The notes beneath the pieces were generated by a model, which saw only the letters and a list, made by a program, of their open reading frames with translations, was not told the origin of the DNA and did no database searches. A stretch of 64,000 nt of DNA from Spartobacteria bacterium LR76 (lineage in GTDB: Bacteria > Verrucomicrobiota > Verrucomicrobiia > Chthoniobacterales > Terrimicrobiaceae). The position numbers and the translations under genes are program-made. How positions within the stretch are numbered: position 1 is the stretch's first letter; every line of letters begins with the position of its first letter. This document shows, piece by piece, positions 52,682-61,224 of this stretch. Where the stretch lies: NCBI GenBank assembly GCA_003054655.1, contig QAYZ01000013.1:496001-560000 (forward strand), read 5' to 3'.

Positions 52682-53588
52682 CAACGTTCTAGCGATAATT
52701 GTAACTCACAACCGCCTCGCACTGTTAAAACGCTGCGTATCCGCGCTCCAAACCCAGAAAGGCGCTGAAGCTGATATTCTGATTGTCGACAATGACTCGA
52801 CCGATGGAACACGGGCGTGGTTGGAAGCCACGCCCAGCTTGCATACCTTATATCAAAAAAACGAGGGAAGCGCAGGCGGATTCCACGGAGGTCTCGAACG
52901 AGCCCTTGCGATGGGTTATGAATGGATTTGGTTAATGGATGACGACGGCGTTCCTTCTGAAAATTGCCTCCAGACACTACTAAGCGCACCGACTGATGCA
53001 CTCTGTCGCGCACCCATCGTTTATTCCGAGGAGGAGCCTTCTCGCACGGCTTTCGGGCCCGTCGTTACATCCGCTGGCAGTCTCGTTCTTCGGGAGGAAA
53101 TCAATGCTCTGCCTGATCCGATAATTCCCGACCATGTTAACCCATTCAACGGAGTTCTCCTGCATCGTTCTGTAGTGGAAAAAGCAGGGCTGCCGAAGAG
53201 GGAGCTTTTCATCTGGGGAGACGAATATGAGTACATTTGCCGCGTACGAGCTGTCGGACCCATCGCGGCCATTCGGGATGCCGCGTTCTTTCATCCGCAG
53301 GACAGGGTCGCCTACGGAACGATGAATCTATTTGGGCGGAAAACCTATTTCCGAACCTCCGCCAGCAAACTTGGGACATACCTTTTGATTCGAAATTTTG
53401 CTTATATCGGAACTACACAGATTAATACGCTGAAAGGACGCGCTTTTTTTCTTCTTCGCCACGCGATGGCTCATTCTCTCCACTTTATTCGGAAGGGCCA
53501 GATACTCCTTGCTGTGAAAGCACCCCTCTATACCGTGGAGAGCTTCCGCCTGAAATCCCTCGGGTACCGTCGATTCCTCAAGCCTTGA
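52674..53588 (+). CDS. Family 2 glycosyltransferase, galactofuranosyltransferase-like
   Basis: A 304-residue GT2 enzyme. Motifs: AIIVTHNRLALLKRCVSALQ, ADILIVDNDSTDGTRAWLE, and the acidic metal site in WIWLMDDDGVPSENCL. The acceptor-side sequence FIWGDEYEYICRVRAVG recalls the FxWGDDxE type found in GlfT-like and rhamnosyl/galactofuranosyl transferases. With two UDP-galactopyranose mutases in the same locus, Galf transfer is a reasonable guess, but no donor specificity can be read off the sequence. AT-rich; overlaps the methyltransferase gene by 8 nt. Confidence 0.85.
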   Translation: MSSNVLAIIVTHNRLALLKRCVSALQTQKGAEADILIVDNDSTDGTRAWLEATPSLHTLYQKNEGSAGGFHGGLERALAMGYEWIWLMDDDGVPSENCLQTLLSAPTDALCRAPIVYSEEEPSRTAFGPVVTSAGSLVLREEINALPDPIIPDHVNPFNGVLLHRSVVEKAGLPKRELFIWGDEYEYICRVRAVGPIAAIRDAAFFHPQDRVAYGTMNLFGRKTYFRTSASKLGTYLLIRNFAYIGTTQINTLKGRAFFLLRHAMAHSLHFIRKGQILLAVKAPLYTVESFRLKSLGYRRFLKP

Positions 53589-53604
53589 GAATCCATTTTC
53601 ACAC

Positions 53605-54549
53605 ATGTCGGACACGTCATTAACCGTCTTGATCTGCTCAAATCGCTGGTCAGAGACATTTGAATTTCTCATCAATTCATTAAGAAACCAGCAATGGCAG
53701 ACCGCCGACAGGGTGCTCATCGTTAATAATGGCATGAGCGCCGAGGACCTTGCCGCCCTGCAAGTCTCTCTCTCAAGCCTCCCTTTTCCGTCAAATATCA
53801 TTGATGAGCCAATCCCGGGGCTCGGCTATGCCCGGAGAACAGGCTTTCTCTCCTGCGCAACCCAATGGATTCTCCTGCTGGACGACGATAACAGCCTCTC
53901 CGCCGATGCAATCACGGCATTTCGAGATTTTGCCTCTGCACATGAGGGTATAGGCGGAATCTGCCCCAGAATAACGGCGATCTGGGATCAGGATGTTGCG
54001 GACTGGATTCAGGACTTTGGTCGGCGTTATTGCCTTAGTGTCACGGAGTCCGGAAGATTCGGACCGACATTTGGCGAAACGATATGGCCGCCGGGAACGA
54101 CTTGCCTGTTACGTCCTCCCGGAGGCGGCATGTTGATCCGTACATCAGTAGCCCAGACCTTCGTCAAAGAGTTTGGCGGGCGTGATGATATATTGAAGCT
54201 GGCCCGCACCAAAGGCAGCCTTGGCGGCTGCGAGGATGCGATCATCTATTCATTTGTCGGTCAAATGGGCTATGGAGCAGCTTATGTTCCGTCCATACAC
54301 ATTGCTCATCATCTCCCCGTGCATCGGAGCAAGTGGAGCTATCTGGTAAAGATCAATAATGATATGATGATTTCGTATGGGACGTATGATCGCCTGGTCT
54401 CACCCTTGTTTTACAGCAAGTTGAAACGACTCAAGGGATGGGCCATCAATACCCTTCGCAACCTTACGACGCAGCCCTGCGGACCTGCACCGAGTTATTT
54501 AAAGCTCGTGCGAGCTCAGGGATACCTTCGCGGCTTCCTGGGTCTCTAG
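53605..54549 (+). CDS. Family 2 glycosyltransferase
   Basis: A 314-residue GT-A glycosyltransferase. Start at an ATG 16 nt after the preceding stop. Donor-site regions: LTVLICSNRWSETFEFLINS, RVLIVNNGMSAEDLAALQ, and the acidic cluster ILLLDDDNSLSADAI. The acceptor region includes RPPGGGMLIRTSV and GGCEDAIIYSFVGQMGYG (a GGxED-type catalytic base). Typical of EPS GT2 enzymes adding a hexose. Its last 51 nt overlap the end of the convergent methyltransferase gene. Confidence 0.84.
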   Translation: MSDTSLTVLICSNRWSETFEFLINSLRNQQWQTADRVLIVNNGMSAEDLAALQVSLSSLPFPSNIIDEPIPGLGYARRTGFLSCATQWILLLDDDNSLSADAITAFRDFASAHEGIGGICPRITAIWDQDVADWIQDFGRRYCLSVTESGRFGPTFGETIWPPGTTCLLRPPGGGMLIRTSVAQTFVKEFGGRDDILKLARTKGSLGGCEDAIIYSFVGQMGYGAAYVPSIHIAHHLPVHRSKWSYLVKINNDMMISYGTYDRLVSPLFYSKLKRLKGWAINTLRNLTTQPCGPAPSYLKLVRAQGYLRGFLGL

Positions 54550-55332
54550 AAGCTCCAGCACGAAAGCATGATCTTTGGGGAGGAGCGAGCGCCGCTGCGG
54601 AAAGAGGGCATACAATCCTTGCAACTTTCGCTTTCCCAATAGCCGCAGAAGCTGCGGATGCAAGTTGCGCCGTGTCAACAGGTGCAAGGAATCATTCAGG
54701 TGATAGGCGTTGCAGCCCAACATCTCGCCGATTTTCTTTACCGTGGTCGCTGAGTAGAAGGACACGTGCTGCCCGTGGTCCAGCCCATAATACCACCACT
54801 CATTCGTCTTCGGCGTCTGCCGGGGAAGGAGGAACGTCGAAAAGAGAAGCGAATCTGTAAGGTCAAAGATGCGGCGCAGGTCTGCCACGGGATCGACAAG
54901 ATGCTCGAAGACCTCAAAAGCCGTAACGAGTTCATAGCGCTCTGGCGATCGGGCTTCTCGCAGGAAGTCGGGAGCAAAAAGGCTGACGCAATGCGCATCG
55001 TACCCGTAGAACTCATAGCCCATGTCCCGCATGTGCCGCACGAACATCCCGTAGCCGGCGCCATAGTCCAGAAACTGCCCCTTGGCATCGAAGCAACGAT
55101 CGAGAAGAAGTCGCACCGCACGGCCAAAGCCGAAGTTGCGACTCACGTAGCCAACGTCGCTGCGATTGATTGCCGATGCATAGGCTTCCGACAGCCAATA
55201 GGGATTCTCGCTCTGGATGAACCCGCATTCCTCGCAGCGATAGTAGGCGATATCGTATTTGCGAAGGATCCGGCCCTGATCCCAAAAAGCAACCTTCCCT
55301 CCACAAATCGAACATGTTTCCGTTCTCGCCAT
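54499..55332 (-). CDS. Zinc-ribbon class I methyltransferase
   Basis: A 277-residue protein. The N-terminus has two Cys pairs (CSIC and CEEC, residues of about 7-10 and 33-36) that should bind zinc. A SAM fold follows: FLDYGAGYGMFVRHMRDMGYEFYGYD, VTAFEVFEHLVDPVADL, FSTFLLPRQTPKTNEWWYYG, GQHVSFYS. This architecture is common among sugar C- or O-methyltransferases of surface-polysaccharide loci. It follows the polymerase gene with a 1-nt overlap (TAATG) and overlaps the convergent GT2 gene by 51 nt. Confidence 0.86.
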   Translation of the reverse strand: MARTETCSICGGKVAFWDQGRILRKYDIAYYRCEECGFIQSENPYWLSEAYASAINRSDVGYVSRNFGFGRAVRLLLDRCFDAKGQFLDYGAGYGMFVRHMRDMGYEFYGYDAHCVSLFAPDFLREARSPERYELVTAFEVFEHLVDPVADLRRIFDLTDSLLFSTFLLPRQTPKTNEWWYYGLDHGQHVSFYSATTVKKIGEMLGCNAYHLNDSLHLLTRRNLHPQLLRLLGKRKLQGLYALFPQRRSLLPKDHAFVLELLETQEAAKVSLSSHEL

Positions 55333-56891
55333 TACACGCCCTCCAGTCTGGAACGCATCGGCTGAGGGATTCCACTCACAGCAGCATCGCTTGCTTCATC
55401 CGGTTTGCGACTCGGCTTCCCCTGGATCGAAAATACCAGCACCGCCAAGCCGCAGTAGACGATATAGATCGGGAAGAAGCGGTAAAAGAACCCGTCAAGC
55501 ACCCAAAAAATCGCCAGCCATGAAGTAAGATTGATAATCACCCAGCGGTGAATGGGTTGGAGATTGGCGTATCCGATACGTCCGGCCCCTCCCCATACAT
55601 ATGCCAGCGAAACTATGGAAACGGCTATCGTGAGGAATGTACCGAGAATACCCACCGCATCCACCGCAGTGAGGGGTCCATTGTGAAGCGATCCCGTGGC
55701 CGCATGAAAGATCCAGGTGTCCTCCTTATTGAAAATCAATACACCGCTCAGGTTGGCTCCGAATGCGTCCGTCGGGTTGATATTCCACCCGCGGCCGATG
55801 ATCGGATGCTCGGGAAAATAACGATCATACCACAGCCTCCAGATACCCTGCCTCCACTCGGTCGATCCCGTCGCGTCGCTCATCGCCTGCCGGTCCCAAT
55901 TTCCCGGCAGGAAACTCATCGACCGCTGCACCTGCAAAGGCATATCGATCAACGTGCCTTGACTAATCGCCAATATGCCAACAAACAGACATGCAACGAT
56001 CGCCGGAATGATCGCGAGTTTCTTCAACCGGAAAAAGGCTCCCATGGCGGCTATGAACACTGCTACCACAACGTAGCTTCGAAAGCCCGCAAGGGCTGTA
56101 ATACCGATGCCTGCAACAATCAGGAAAACGTAAAAGAGACTTTTCGGCGAAAGAAGGTTCTTGAAGTTATGCTCGGCCACGCAAAATGTGACGAGACCGA
56201 GGCCAAGAGTTCGCATGCCGAAAAGGCGCTCAACACCTTCAGACGGATCCGCCGCAGGATCGGCAAGATAGATATCGGACGCCTGCAACCCTGCATACAC
56301 TGGATAAATCAAGGGGATCAAGCCCGGCTTCAGATACTGGACTGCCCATATTCCAAAATCGAAGAAGACCGCCAGGAGAACAAAAATCGGGATCTTGTTG
56401 AGAGCCTTCATGTCAGGCTTCCACAAGGTGAGCACGACATAAAACGCCATCGCGACATAGACCTCAAAATATCGCCGCCCTCCCCAGGTTTCTCCACCCA
56501 GAGCACGCACGCCGCCCCCGCCCCGGAAGAAGTTTATGATCAGAATCGCGCAGATACTCAGAAGTAGCCAAAAGATGGGGTAATTCGAGATGCGAAGATG
56601 CCGCTTCTGAAAAACCACATATTCAATCACGAACCATACGAAGGTGATGATCGCGATAATGTTGAACGGAGTCAGATTCTTTGCCAGAGGGAGCGTTCCG
56701 CCCAGGCTCAAACAGAAGAACGCCAATGCAACAGGTTGCCAATTGGAGGCCGCCAAGATGGCAAAAAACAGAGGAATGACCACCAAGGCCGCTCCAACCA
56801 TTATCCGTCCTTCGCCGATGGTCAGGCCCGCAAAGATGGCGAGCACCATGCCGACGAGCACGCCCAGAGCGGTCAGAATTTGAGGATTCAT
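55332..56891 (-). CDS. O-antigen polymerase/ligase-like membrane protein
   Basis: A second Wzy/WaaL-like protein, 519 residues from the ATG at 56891; an extension to 56939 would overlap the preceding gene and lacks membrane character. About twelve TM segments (GVLVGMVLAIFAGLTIGEG, IFWLLLSICAILIINFF, IVAGIGITALAGFRSYVVVAVFIAAMGAF). The large periplasmic loop contains FPEHPIIGRGWNINPTDAFG and the His motif TGSLHNGPLTAVD near residue 400. Unlike the 38241 protein it has no TPR tail. It may be the true repeat-unit polymerase, with the other acting as ligase, or the reverse. Confidence 0.83.
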   Translation of the reverse strand: MNPQILTALGVLVGMVLAIFAGLTIGEGRIMVGAALVVIPLFFAILAASNWQPVALAFFCLSLGGTLPLAKNLTPFNIIAIITFVWFVIEYVVFQKRHLRISNYPIFWLLLSICAILIINFFRGGGGVRALGGETWGGRRYFEVYVAMAFYVVLTLWKPDMKALNKIPIFVLLAVFFDFGIWAVQYLKPGLIPLIYPVYAGLQASDIYLADPAADPSEGVERLFGMRTLGLGLVTFCVAEHNFKNLLSPKSLFYVFLIVAGIGITALAGFRSYVVVAVFIAAMGAFFRLKKLAIIPAIVACLFVGILAISQGTLIDMPLQVQRSMSFLPGNWDRQAMSDATGSTEWRQGIWRLWYDRYFPEHPIIGRGWNINPTDAFGANLSGVLIFNKEDTWIFHAATGSLHNGPLTAVDAVGILGTFLTIAVSIVSLAYVWGGAGRIGYANLQPIHRWVIINLTSWLAIFWVLDGFFYRFFPIYIVYCGLAVLVFSIQGKPSRKPDEASDAAVSGIPQPMRSRLEGV

Positions 56892-56929
56892 CGAGGAGAG
56901 ATTATAGACGACCGAATGTTTCCTGTGGT

Positions 56930-58135
56930 CTAGCGACAACCGAGCAAAACCTGCTCCAAGGCGTCTTCAATGTCCACTTTCAAAACGGAGTGGATGCATT
57001 TCGGGACAGGGTAGGGGCAAAACCAGTGACAATTGTAACAGGGGAGCTCCCGGTAGAGCCATCTGGTCGAACCCGGGTCTCCCCAAGGAGCAAAATGTCC
57101 GAAATGCCCTCCTCCGAGGATCGCGACGGTCGGAGTCTGGTAGGCGATAGCGATATGGGCCAGCCCGGTATCCACCGCCAGGACCGCACGGCAGTGCTCC
57201 AGAACCCAGGCGGAATCAGCCAAGGAGAGCCGCCCTGTGAGATTGCGATATTCGCCGAATCTTCCCAGATGACCTTCCAATGCCCGACTCCGCTCGATGC
57301 AATCCGGTCCGCCCAGAATGCAGGGAATGAGTCCGTGTCTCCAGGCTATCCTGCCAGCGACATCGGCGAGATCCTCCATCGGATATTCTTTGATCGATTC
57401 TCCAGAAAACGGGCAGATGACGAGATAACGCTCATGCTCCTGGGATCGATCCCATATCTGCCCAGGCGAAGGAGACCAACCCGGAAGAGAAGGAAGCGCC
57501 TTTTGAGGGTCAATGTCTGAGGGGATCAACCGCTTAAGGATAAGCCGATGATTTTCGATATCGCGACAGACGCCGACTGCCAGAGGGGTTTCAGAAAAAG
57601 GAATCAACTCGTCATAGATCGACTGTTCATCCGCAAGGCGATATTGGGAAACTCCATATTGGTTTTTCATTGCGATCTTCCATCGAGCAGGCACCCAACT
57701 AGCTGCGACGGAATCCTGGACGGTACGGAGTCCTCTCAAGTCGATGAGGAGATCGGCCTGCGGTAGATCCTCCAAAAAACGTCGCATGGAACTATGCAAG
57801 GGCCAGATTGCCATCCTGCGACCCCGCGCCGTATATGGAATTGTCAAGACTTCCCAGTCGGGAAAGAGTTCCCGGGCAAAGCCGCTCGTGAGCGAGTTGC
57901 AGAGCAAGGTGACATCCAGCTCACCCCGTCGCTCGTAAAGGACTTTGAGAAAGGAGGTTGCTATTACCAAATCTCCGATACCGGCAGCAACAAAGATGGT
58001 AACACGAGCCGGTGCCTCCAAAGGAAGCGGCACCTTCACCCGCCTGGTGCGCCTGCCGATTTGCAGACGGGAGTTCCACCGGCGCAGGAAAGCTACCATG
58101 CGGGACTTGAAAGAGAGCGCTGGAGCCACTGTCAT
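56930..58135 (-). CDS. Family 9 glycosyltransferase (heptosyltransferase-like)
   Basis: A GT-B enzyme of the ADP-heptose-LPS heptosyltransferase family, about 401 residues. I placed the start at the ATG at 58135; a GTG at 58174 or an ATG at 58099 are alternatives. Signatures: VTIFVAAGIGDLVIATSFLKVL at the N-terminal Rossmann fold, ERYLVICPFSGESIKEYP, and DTGLAHIAIAYQTPTVAILGG, the donor-binding loop. The end has several Cys (LPCYNCHWFCPYP). It probably adds a heptose or hexose to a core-like or lipid-linked acceptor. Confidence 0.85.
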   Translation of the reverse strand: MTVAPALSFKSRMVAFLRRWNSRLQIGRRTRRVKVPLPLEAPARVTIFVAAGIGDLVIATSFLKVLYERRGELDVTLLCNSLTSGFARELFPDWEVLTIPYTARGRRMAIWPLHSSMRRFLEDLPQADLLIDLRGLRTVQDSVAASWVPARWKIAMKNQYGVSQYRLADEQSIYDELIPFSETPLAVGVCRDIENHRLILKRLIPSDIDPQKALPSLPGWSPSPGQIWDRSQEHERYLVICPFSGESIKEYPMEDLADVAGRIAWRHGLIPCILGGPDCIERSRALEGHLGRFGEYRNLTGRLSLADSAWVLEHCRAVLAVDTGLAHIAIAYQTPTVAILGGGHFGHFAPWGDPGSTRWLYRELPCYNCHWFCPYPVPKCIHSVLKVDIEDALEQVLLGCR

Positions 58136-58255
58136 TGATGCATGCGTTACCTGCCGAGACCAAACCAGTATCACAGGATACAGGCAAGGCGAGAGGCATG
58201 GAAATCGAGAAGAACCATGCGGTCGCTCGCCACCGGCAGGACCGCCAAAGACGGT

Positions 58256-58993
58256 TCAGCGCCTCTCAAAAAGCGCATCAAACTGACACAACTGATTCTC
58301 TCCTGAGAAGTGAATCTCGACCGGGCCTCGGAAGAAAAATCCCCTTCGGGACAGCCATTCGTTGATTTCTCCAAAAAGGGCCTCCCCTTCATACATCGGT
58401 CGGGTGCAGGTTTCCAGAATGACCCACTGAATCTTTTGCAAAACGTCCTCTGCGCCTTCCAGCACGGCCATTTCAAATCCCTGCGTATCGATCTTCAAAA
58501 GCACAGGGCTGGCAGGCTGGAGCTTCTCCCATTCTTTAGTCAGCGTGGACACTTCCACCTCTTCGGAGCGAGACTCCACTATCTCGGGATACGCTACCCG
58601 GTGATTTTCATGCAATGGCAGGATCGAACTCGATTGATCCTGCGACGTCACCCGCAGGGTCGTGACCCCCGGCGAACGTCCCAAGGCGATTTTATGTACC
58701 TTGACCCTGGGATTGTCTTGAAACTCGGCCTTCAGCTTGGAAAAAGCCACTGATCCTGGCTCGAAACAATGAACGTCGGCCTCGGGAAATAATCCGGTCG
58801 CTCCGATGGCAAACTGTCCCCGATTTGCACCGATATCGAAGATCGTCGATGGTTTCACCCCAGAACCGCGCAGACGCAGGCACATCCGGTAATCTTTCCA
58901 ATGAAAATCCCTGTGCTTGATCTTCTGCGCCAATCCTCCCGGCAAAAGCAGGATTTCACAAAGATTCGCGACTTTATGGAGCAGAGACCTCAT
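58256..58993 (-). CDS. FkbM-family methyltransferase
   Basis: A 245-residue SAM methyltransferase. FkbM features: IFDIGANRGQFAIGATGLFP, VHCFEPGSVAFSKLKAEF, KIALGRSPGVTTL, and the domain core LLKIDTQGFEMAVLEGAEDVLQ. FkbM proteins O-methylate sugars or polyketides, here likely a polysaccharide residue. It starts the minus-strand run of four genes (FkbM, GT9, polymerase, zinc-ribbon methyltransferase) and is divergent from GT2 genes across a 363-nt gap. Confidence 0.88.
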   Translation of the reverse strand: MRSLLHKVANLCEILLLPGGLAQKIKHRDFHWKDYRMCLRLRGSGVKPSTIFDIGANRGQFAIGATGLFPEADVHCFEPGSVAFSKLKAEFQDNPRVKVHKIALGRSPGVTTLRVTSQDQSSSILPLHENHRVAYPEIVESRSEEVEVSTLTKEWEKLQPASPVLLKIDTQGFEMAVLEGAEDVLQKIQWVILETCTRPMYEGEALFGEINEWLSRRGFFFRGPVEIHFSGENQLCQFDALFERR

Positions 58994-59356
58994 GCGGAGC
59001 AGCGTGACGCAAGCGCAAAGAATCGTCGATGCATTTCGGAAAATTCATCGCCCGGAAATGCCCGCCGATTTGCTTCTCCTTCAATTCTCAGGCATGGATG
59101 GAGATCCAGAATCCTAATCTATTAGGAATAGCACGAAATATAACACCCGTTCCCTTTCCAAGAGCAGATGTGTTACATTTCCGGAACATCCCACACCAGT
59201 TTTCATCGGTTCCAAAGGGGAGCAGACCACTCGAATGGCTCCCCTCAAAGCAGATTTGCTTGATGATTGCAAAAAAAGGCATCCCCGGATACCCTCTGCG
59301 TCTGATGCAGAAGGAATGCCGGATAGAAACACTCACCATCGAAAGCGCCCGCAGTC
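58994..59356. other. Divergent intergenic region, AT-richer, no firm gene
   Basis: The 363 nt between the FkbM gene and the GT2 gene should contain two divergent promoters. A 41-codon frame (58992-59117, protein-like start MRSSVTQAQRIVDAFRKIH, end MDGDPES) overlaps the FkbM start in antisense and could be a remnant. A small dyad CCTAA-TCTA-TTAGG lies at about 59111-59124. No tRNA, terminator with T-run or transposon end is evident. A long frame to 59364 lacks coding character. Confidence 0.4.
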
Positions 59357-60178
59357 GTGAATGATTCATCGCATACCCGTATCGCGATCCTTTTGACCTG
59401 CTTCAACCGCCGGGAGTTAACGCTCTCCTGTCTGCGGTCCCTTCAAGACCAGCGATTGCCGGACAATGCTTGCCTGGAGCTCGTCCTGGTGGATGACAAC
59501 AGCCATGATGGCACGACTGAAGCCGTTCGCTCCTTATGGGCACAGGCCTCGATCATTCGGGGCGACGGCAACCTGTATTGGTGTGGCGGCATGCGCGTCG
59601 CATGGCAGGCAGCGGCAAAGACAAACCCCGGTTATTTTTTGCTCGTAAACGACGATACGACTCTGCTCCCTCATGCGGTGGAGAATCTCCTATCCATCGT
59701 AGGTCCGCCGAGTTCGGGAAAGATCGCCGTGGCTCCCATCCTGGACAACAAAACCAAAAAACTGATTTACGGAGGCAAGTATCGAAAATACGTGCCTGTT
59801 CCTGTCCATGGCACACCTCTTCCCTGCGATACTTTCAATGCAAATTGCGCGCTCATCCCTTCCTATGTCTATCAACGGCTGGGCATTCTTCATTCAGCCT
59901 ACACGCACTCCATGGGAGACTACGACTATGGGTTTGCCGCGCGCCGTGCAGGCTTTGAGATTATTCAAGCCGGAGAGCCTCTGGGATTCTGCAATGAAAA
60001 TTCCGAAAGCGGCTCCTGGAGAGATCCCAGCTTGAGTCGCTCCACGCGATTGCGCCTTTTGCAATCTCCAAAGGGCTTACCCTGGAGGGAATGGCTCGAT
60101 TACACCCGTCGGAATGAAGGCCCGCTCTGGCCCGTAAAGTTTGTGTCGCCGATTCTGCGAATCCTTCTTGGAAAATAG
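59357..60178 (+). CDS. Family 2 glycosyltransferase (rhamnosyltransferase-like)
   Basis: A 273-residue GT2 enzyme from a GTG start (the nearby ATG is out of frame). Motifs: IAILLTCFNRRELTLSCLRSL, LELVLVDDNSHDGTTEAV, GDGNLYWCGGMRVAW, and the metal site YFLLVNDDTTLLPHAV. The acceptor base region is HSMGDYDYGFAARRAG. The NLYWCGGM stretch is common in WbbL-type rhamnosyltransferases and similar EPS enzymes. Specificity not assignable. It is followed 21 nt later by another GT2 gene. Confidence 0.86.
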   Translation: MNDSSHTRIAILLTCFNRRELTLSCLRSLQDQRLPDNACLELVLVDDNSHDGTTEAVRSLWAQASIIRGDGNLYWCGGMRVAWQAAAKTNPGYFLLVNDDTTLLPHAVENLLSIVGPPSSGKIAVAPILDNKTKKLIYGGKYRKYVPVPVHGTPLPCDTFNANCALIPSYVYQRLGILHSAYTHSMGDYDYGFAARRAGFEIIQAGEPLGFCNENSESGSWRDPSLSRSTRLRLLQSPKGLPWREWLDYTRRNEGPLWPVKFVSPILRILLGK

Positions 60179-60199
60179 CACCCTACACCGAATCTCCAC

Positions 60200-61138
60200 A
60201 TGCCAATAATCTCAGTTGCGATCCCCACCTATAAACGCCCGGAACTACTCGTGCGTTGTCTGGCAAAACTCTTGATCGCCCTGGATGGGGACAATTCAAA
60301 CTTCGAGGTGCTGGTGGGCGACGATTCCGCTTTGCCTTCCAATGAAACGCTCACGCGAGCATTTCAGAATCAATGGCAGGGACGCTGCCGCTACATCCCC
60401 CACGCCACGCCTTATGGACAGCAAGGAAACTTCAATGACTTGATCGACTCCGCTGATGGGCGTTTCATCCAGTTCGTTCACGACGATGACTTTTTGCTCC
60501 CCGGTGCCGGGCGCTCGATACTCGCAGTTGCCCGCCAACAGATGGAGCGGCCCGAGCCAGTACTTTTCGCCACGCAGTTAGTGAATCTCGATGGTTCCCT
60601 CCGGAGAAAAGAAGGCACCCGACGGAAAGGCTACCTTTCTCCTGAACACGCAGTCCGCATACTTCTCTCAAAATCATCCTACATACGATTCCCGGCGATG
60701 CTGGTACCGAAGGAGAGCTACCTTGCAGTGGGAAGCTTTCAAAAAAGCGATGTGATTCCCGACTGGCCGGTCTGGCTGAGACTCGCCGCGAAATACGGCA
60801 TCTCTCAACAGCCGAGGTTTACCAATGCCTACACCATCCACGAAGCCGCAGGAACAAGTGCTACTTTTGCCATCGAGTTCATGCTGTATTTGATCGATCT
60901 TCTCTCCTCATTCCAGAAGTCCGCCAAATGGACCGACAGGGAAATGGAGGTTGCCTTGGGGCGATTCCTTCATCGTTATATCCTGGCAGGCTGCATTCGT
61001 TCCCTGGAAAAGCGGGATATTTCCGCGTTGAAGGCGCGGTACGGGTTGTTTCAGCATCCGATGATTGCGAAATTGCCCTGCCCTCCGGAATGGATGCCTC
61101 TGAAAATCCTCGCCGCAGGGATCGCCCGCCTGCGCTGA
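60200..61138 (+). CDS. Family 2 glycosyltransferase
   Basis: A 312-residue GT-A glycosyltransferase. Motifs: ISVAIPTYKRPELLVRCLAKL, FEVLVGDDSALPSNETLT, and the acidic site GRFIQFVHDDDFLLPGAG. The C-terminal half (about 190-312) is helical and lacks TM segments, so it acts from the cytoplasm on a lipid-linked acceptor. It starts 21 nt after the previous GT2 gene and lies 86 nt upstream of the double GT4 gene. Donor unknown. Confidence 0.85.
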   Translation: MPIISVAIPTYKRPELLVRCLAKLLIALDGDNSNFEVLVGDDSALPSNETLTRAFQNQWQGRCRYIPHATPYGQQGNFNDLIDSADGRFIQFVHDDDFLLPGAGRSILAVARQQMERPEPVLFATQLVNLDGSLRRKEGTRRKGYLSPEHAVRILLSKSSYIRFPAMLVPKESYLAVGSFQKSDVIPDWPVWLRLAAKYGISQQPRFTNAYTIHEAAGTSATFAIEFMLYLIDLLSSFQKSAKWTDREMEVALGRFLHRYILAGCIRSLEKRDISALKARYGLFQHPMIAKLPCPPEWMPLKILAAGIARLR

Positions 61139-61224
61139 TCTCCCGTACCTCCCGGCCCGAAACATCGCTGGCTAGATCCTGCTGATTTTCATACCTTGCC
61201 CCGAGGTTGTTCCGCTCACCTCCC

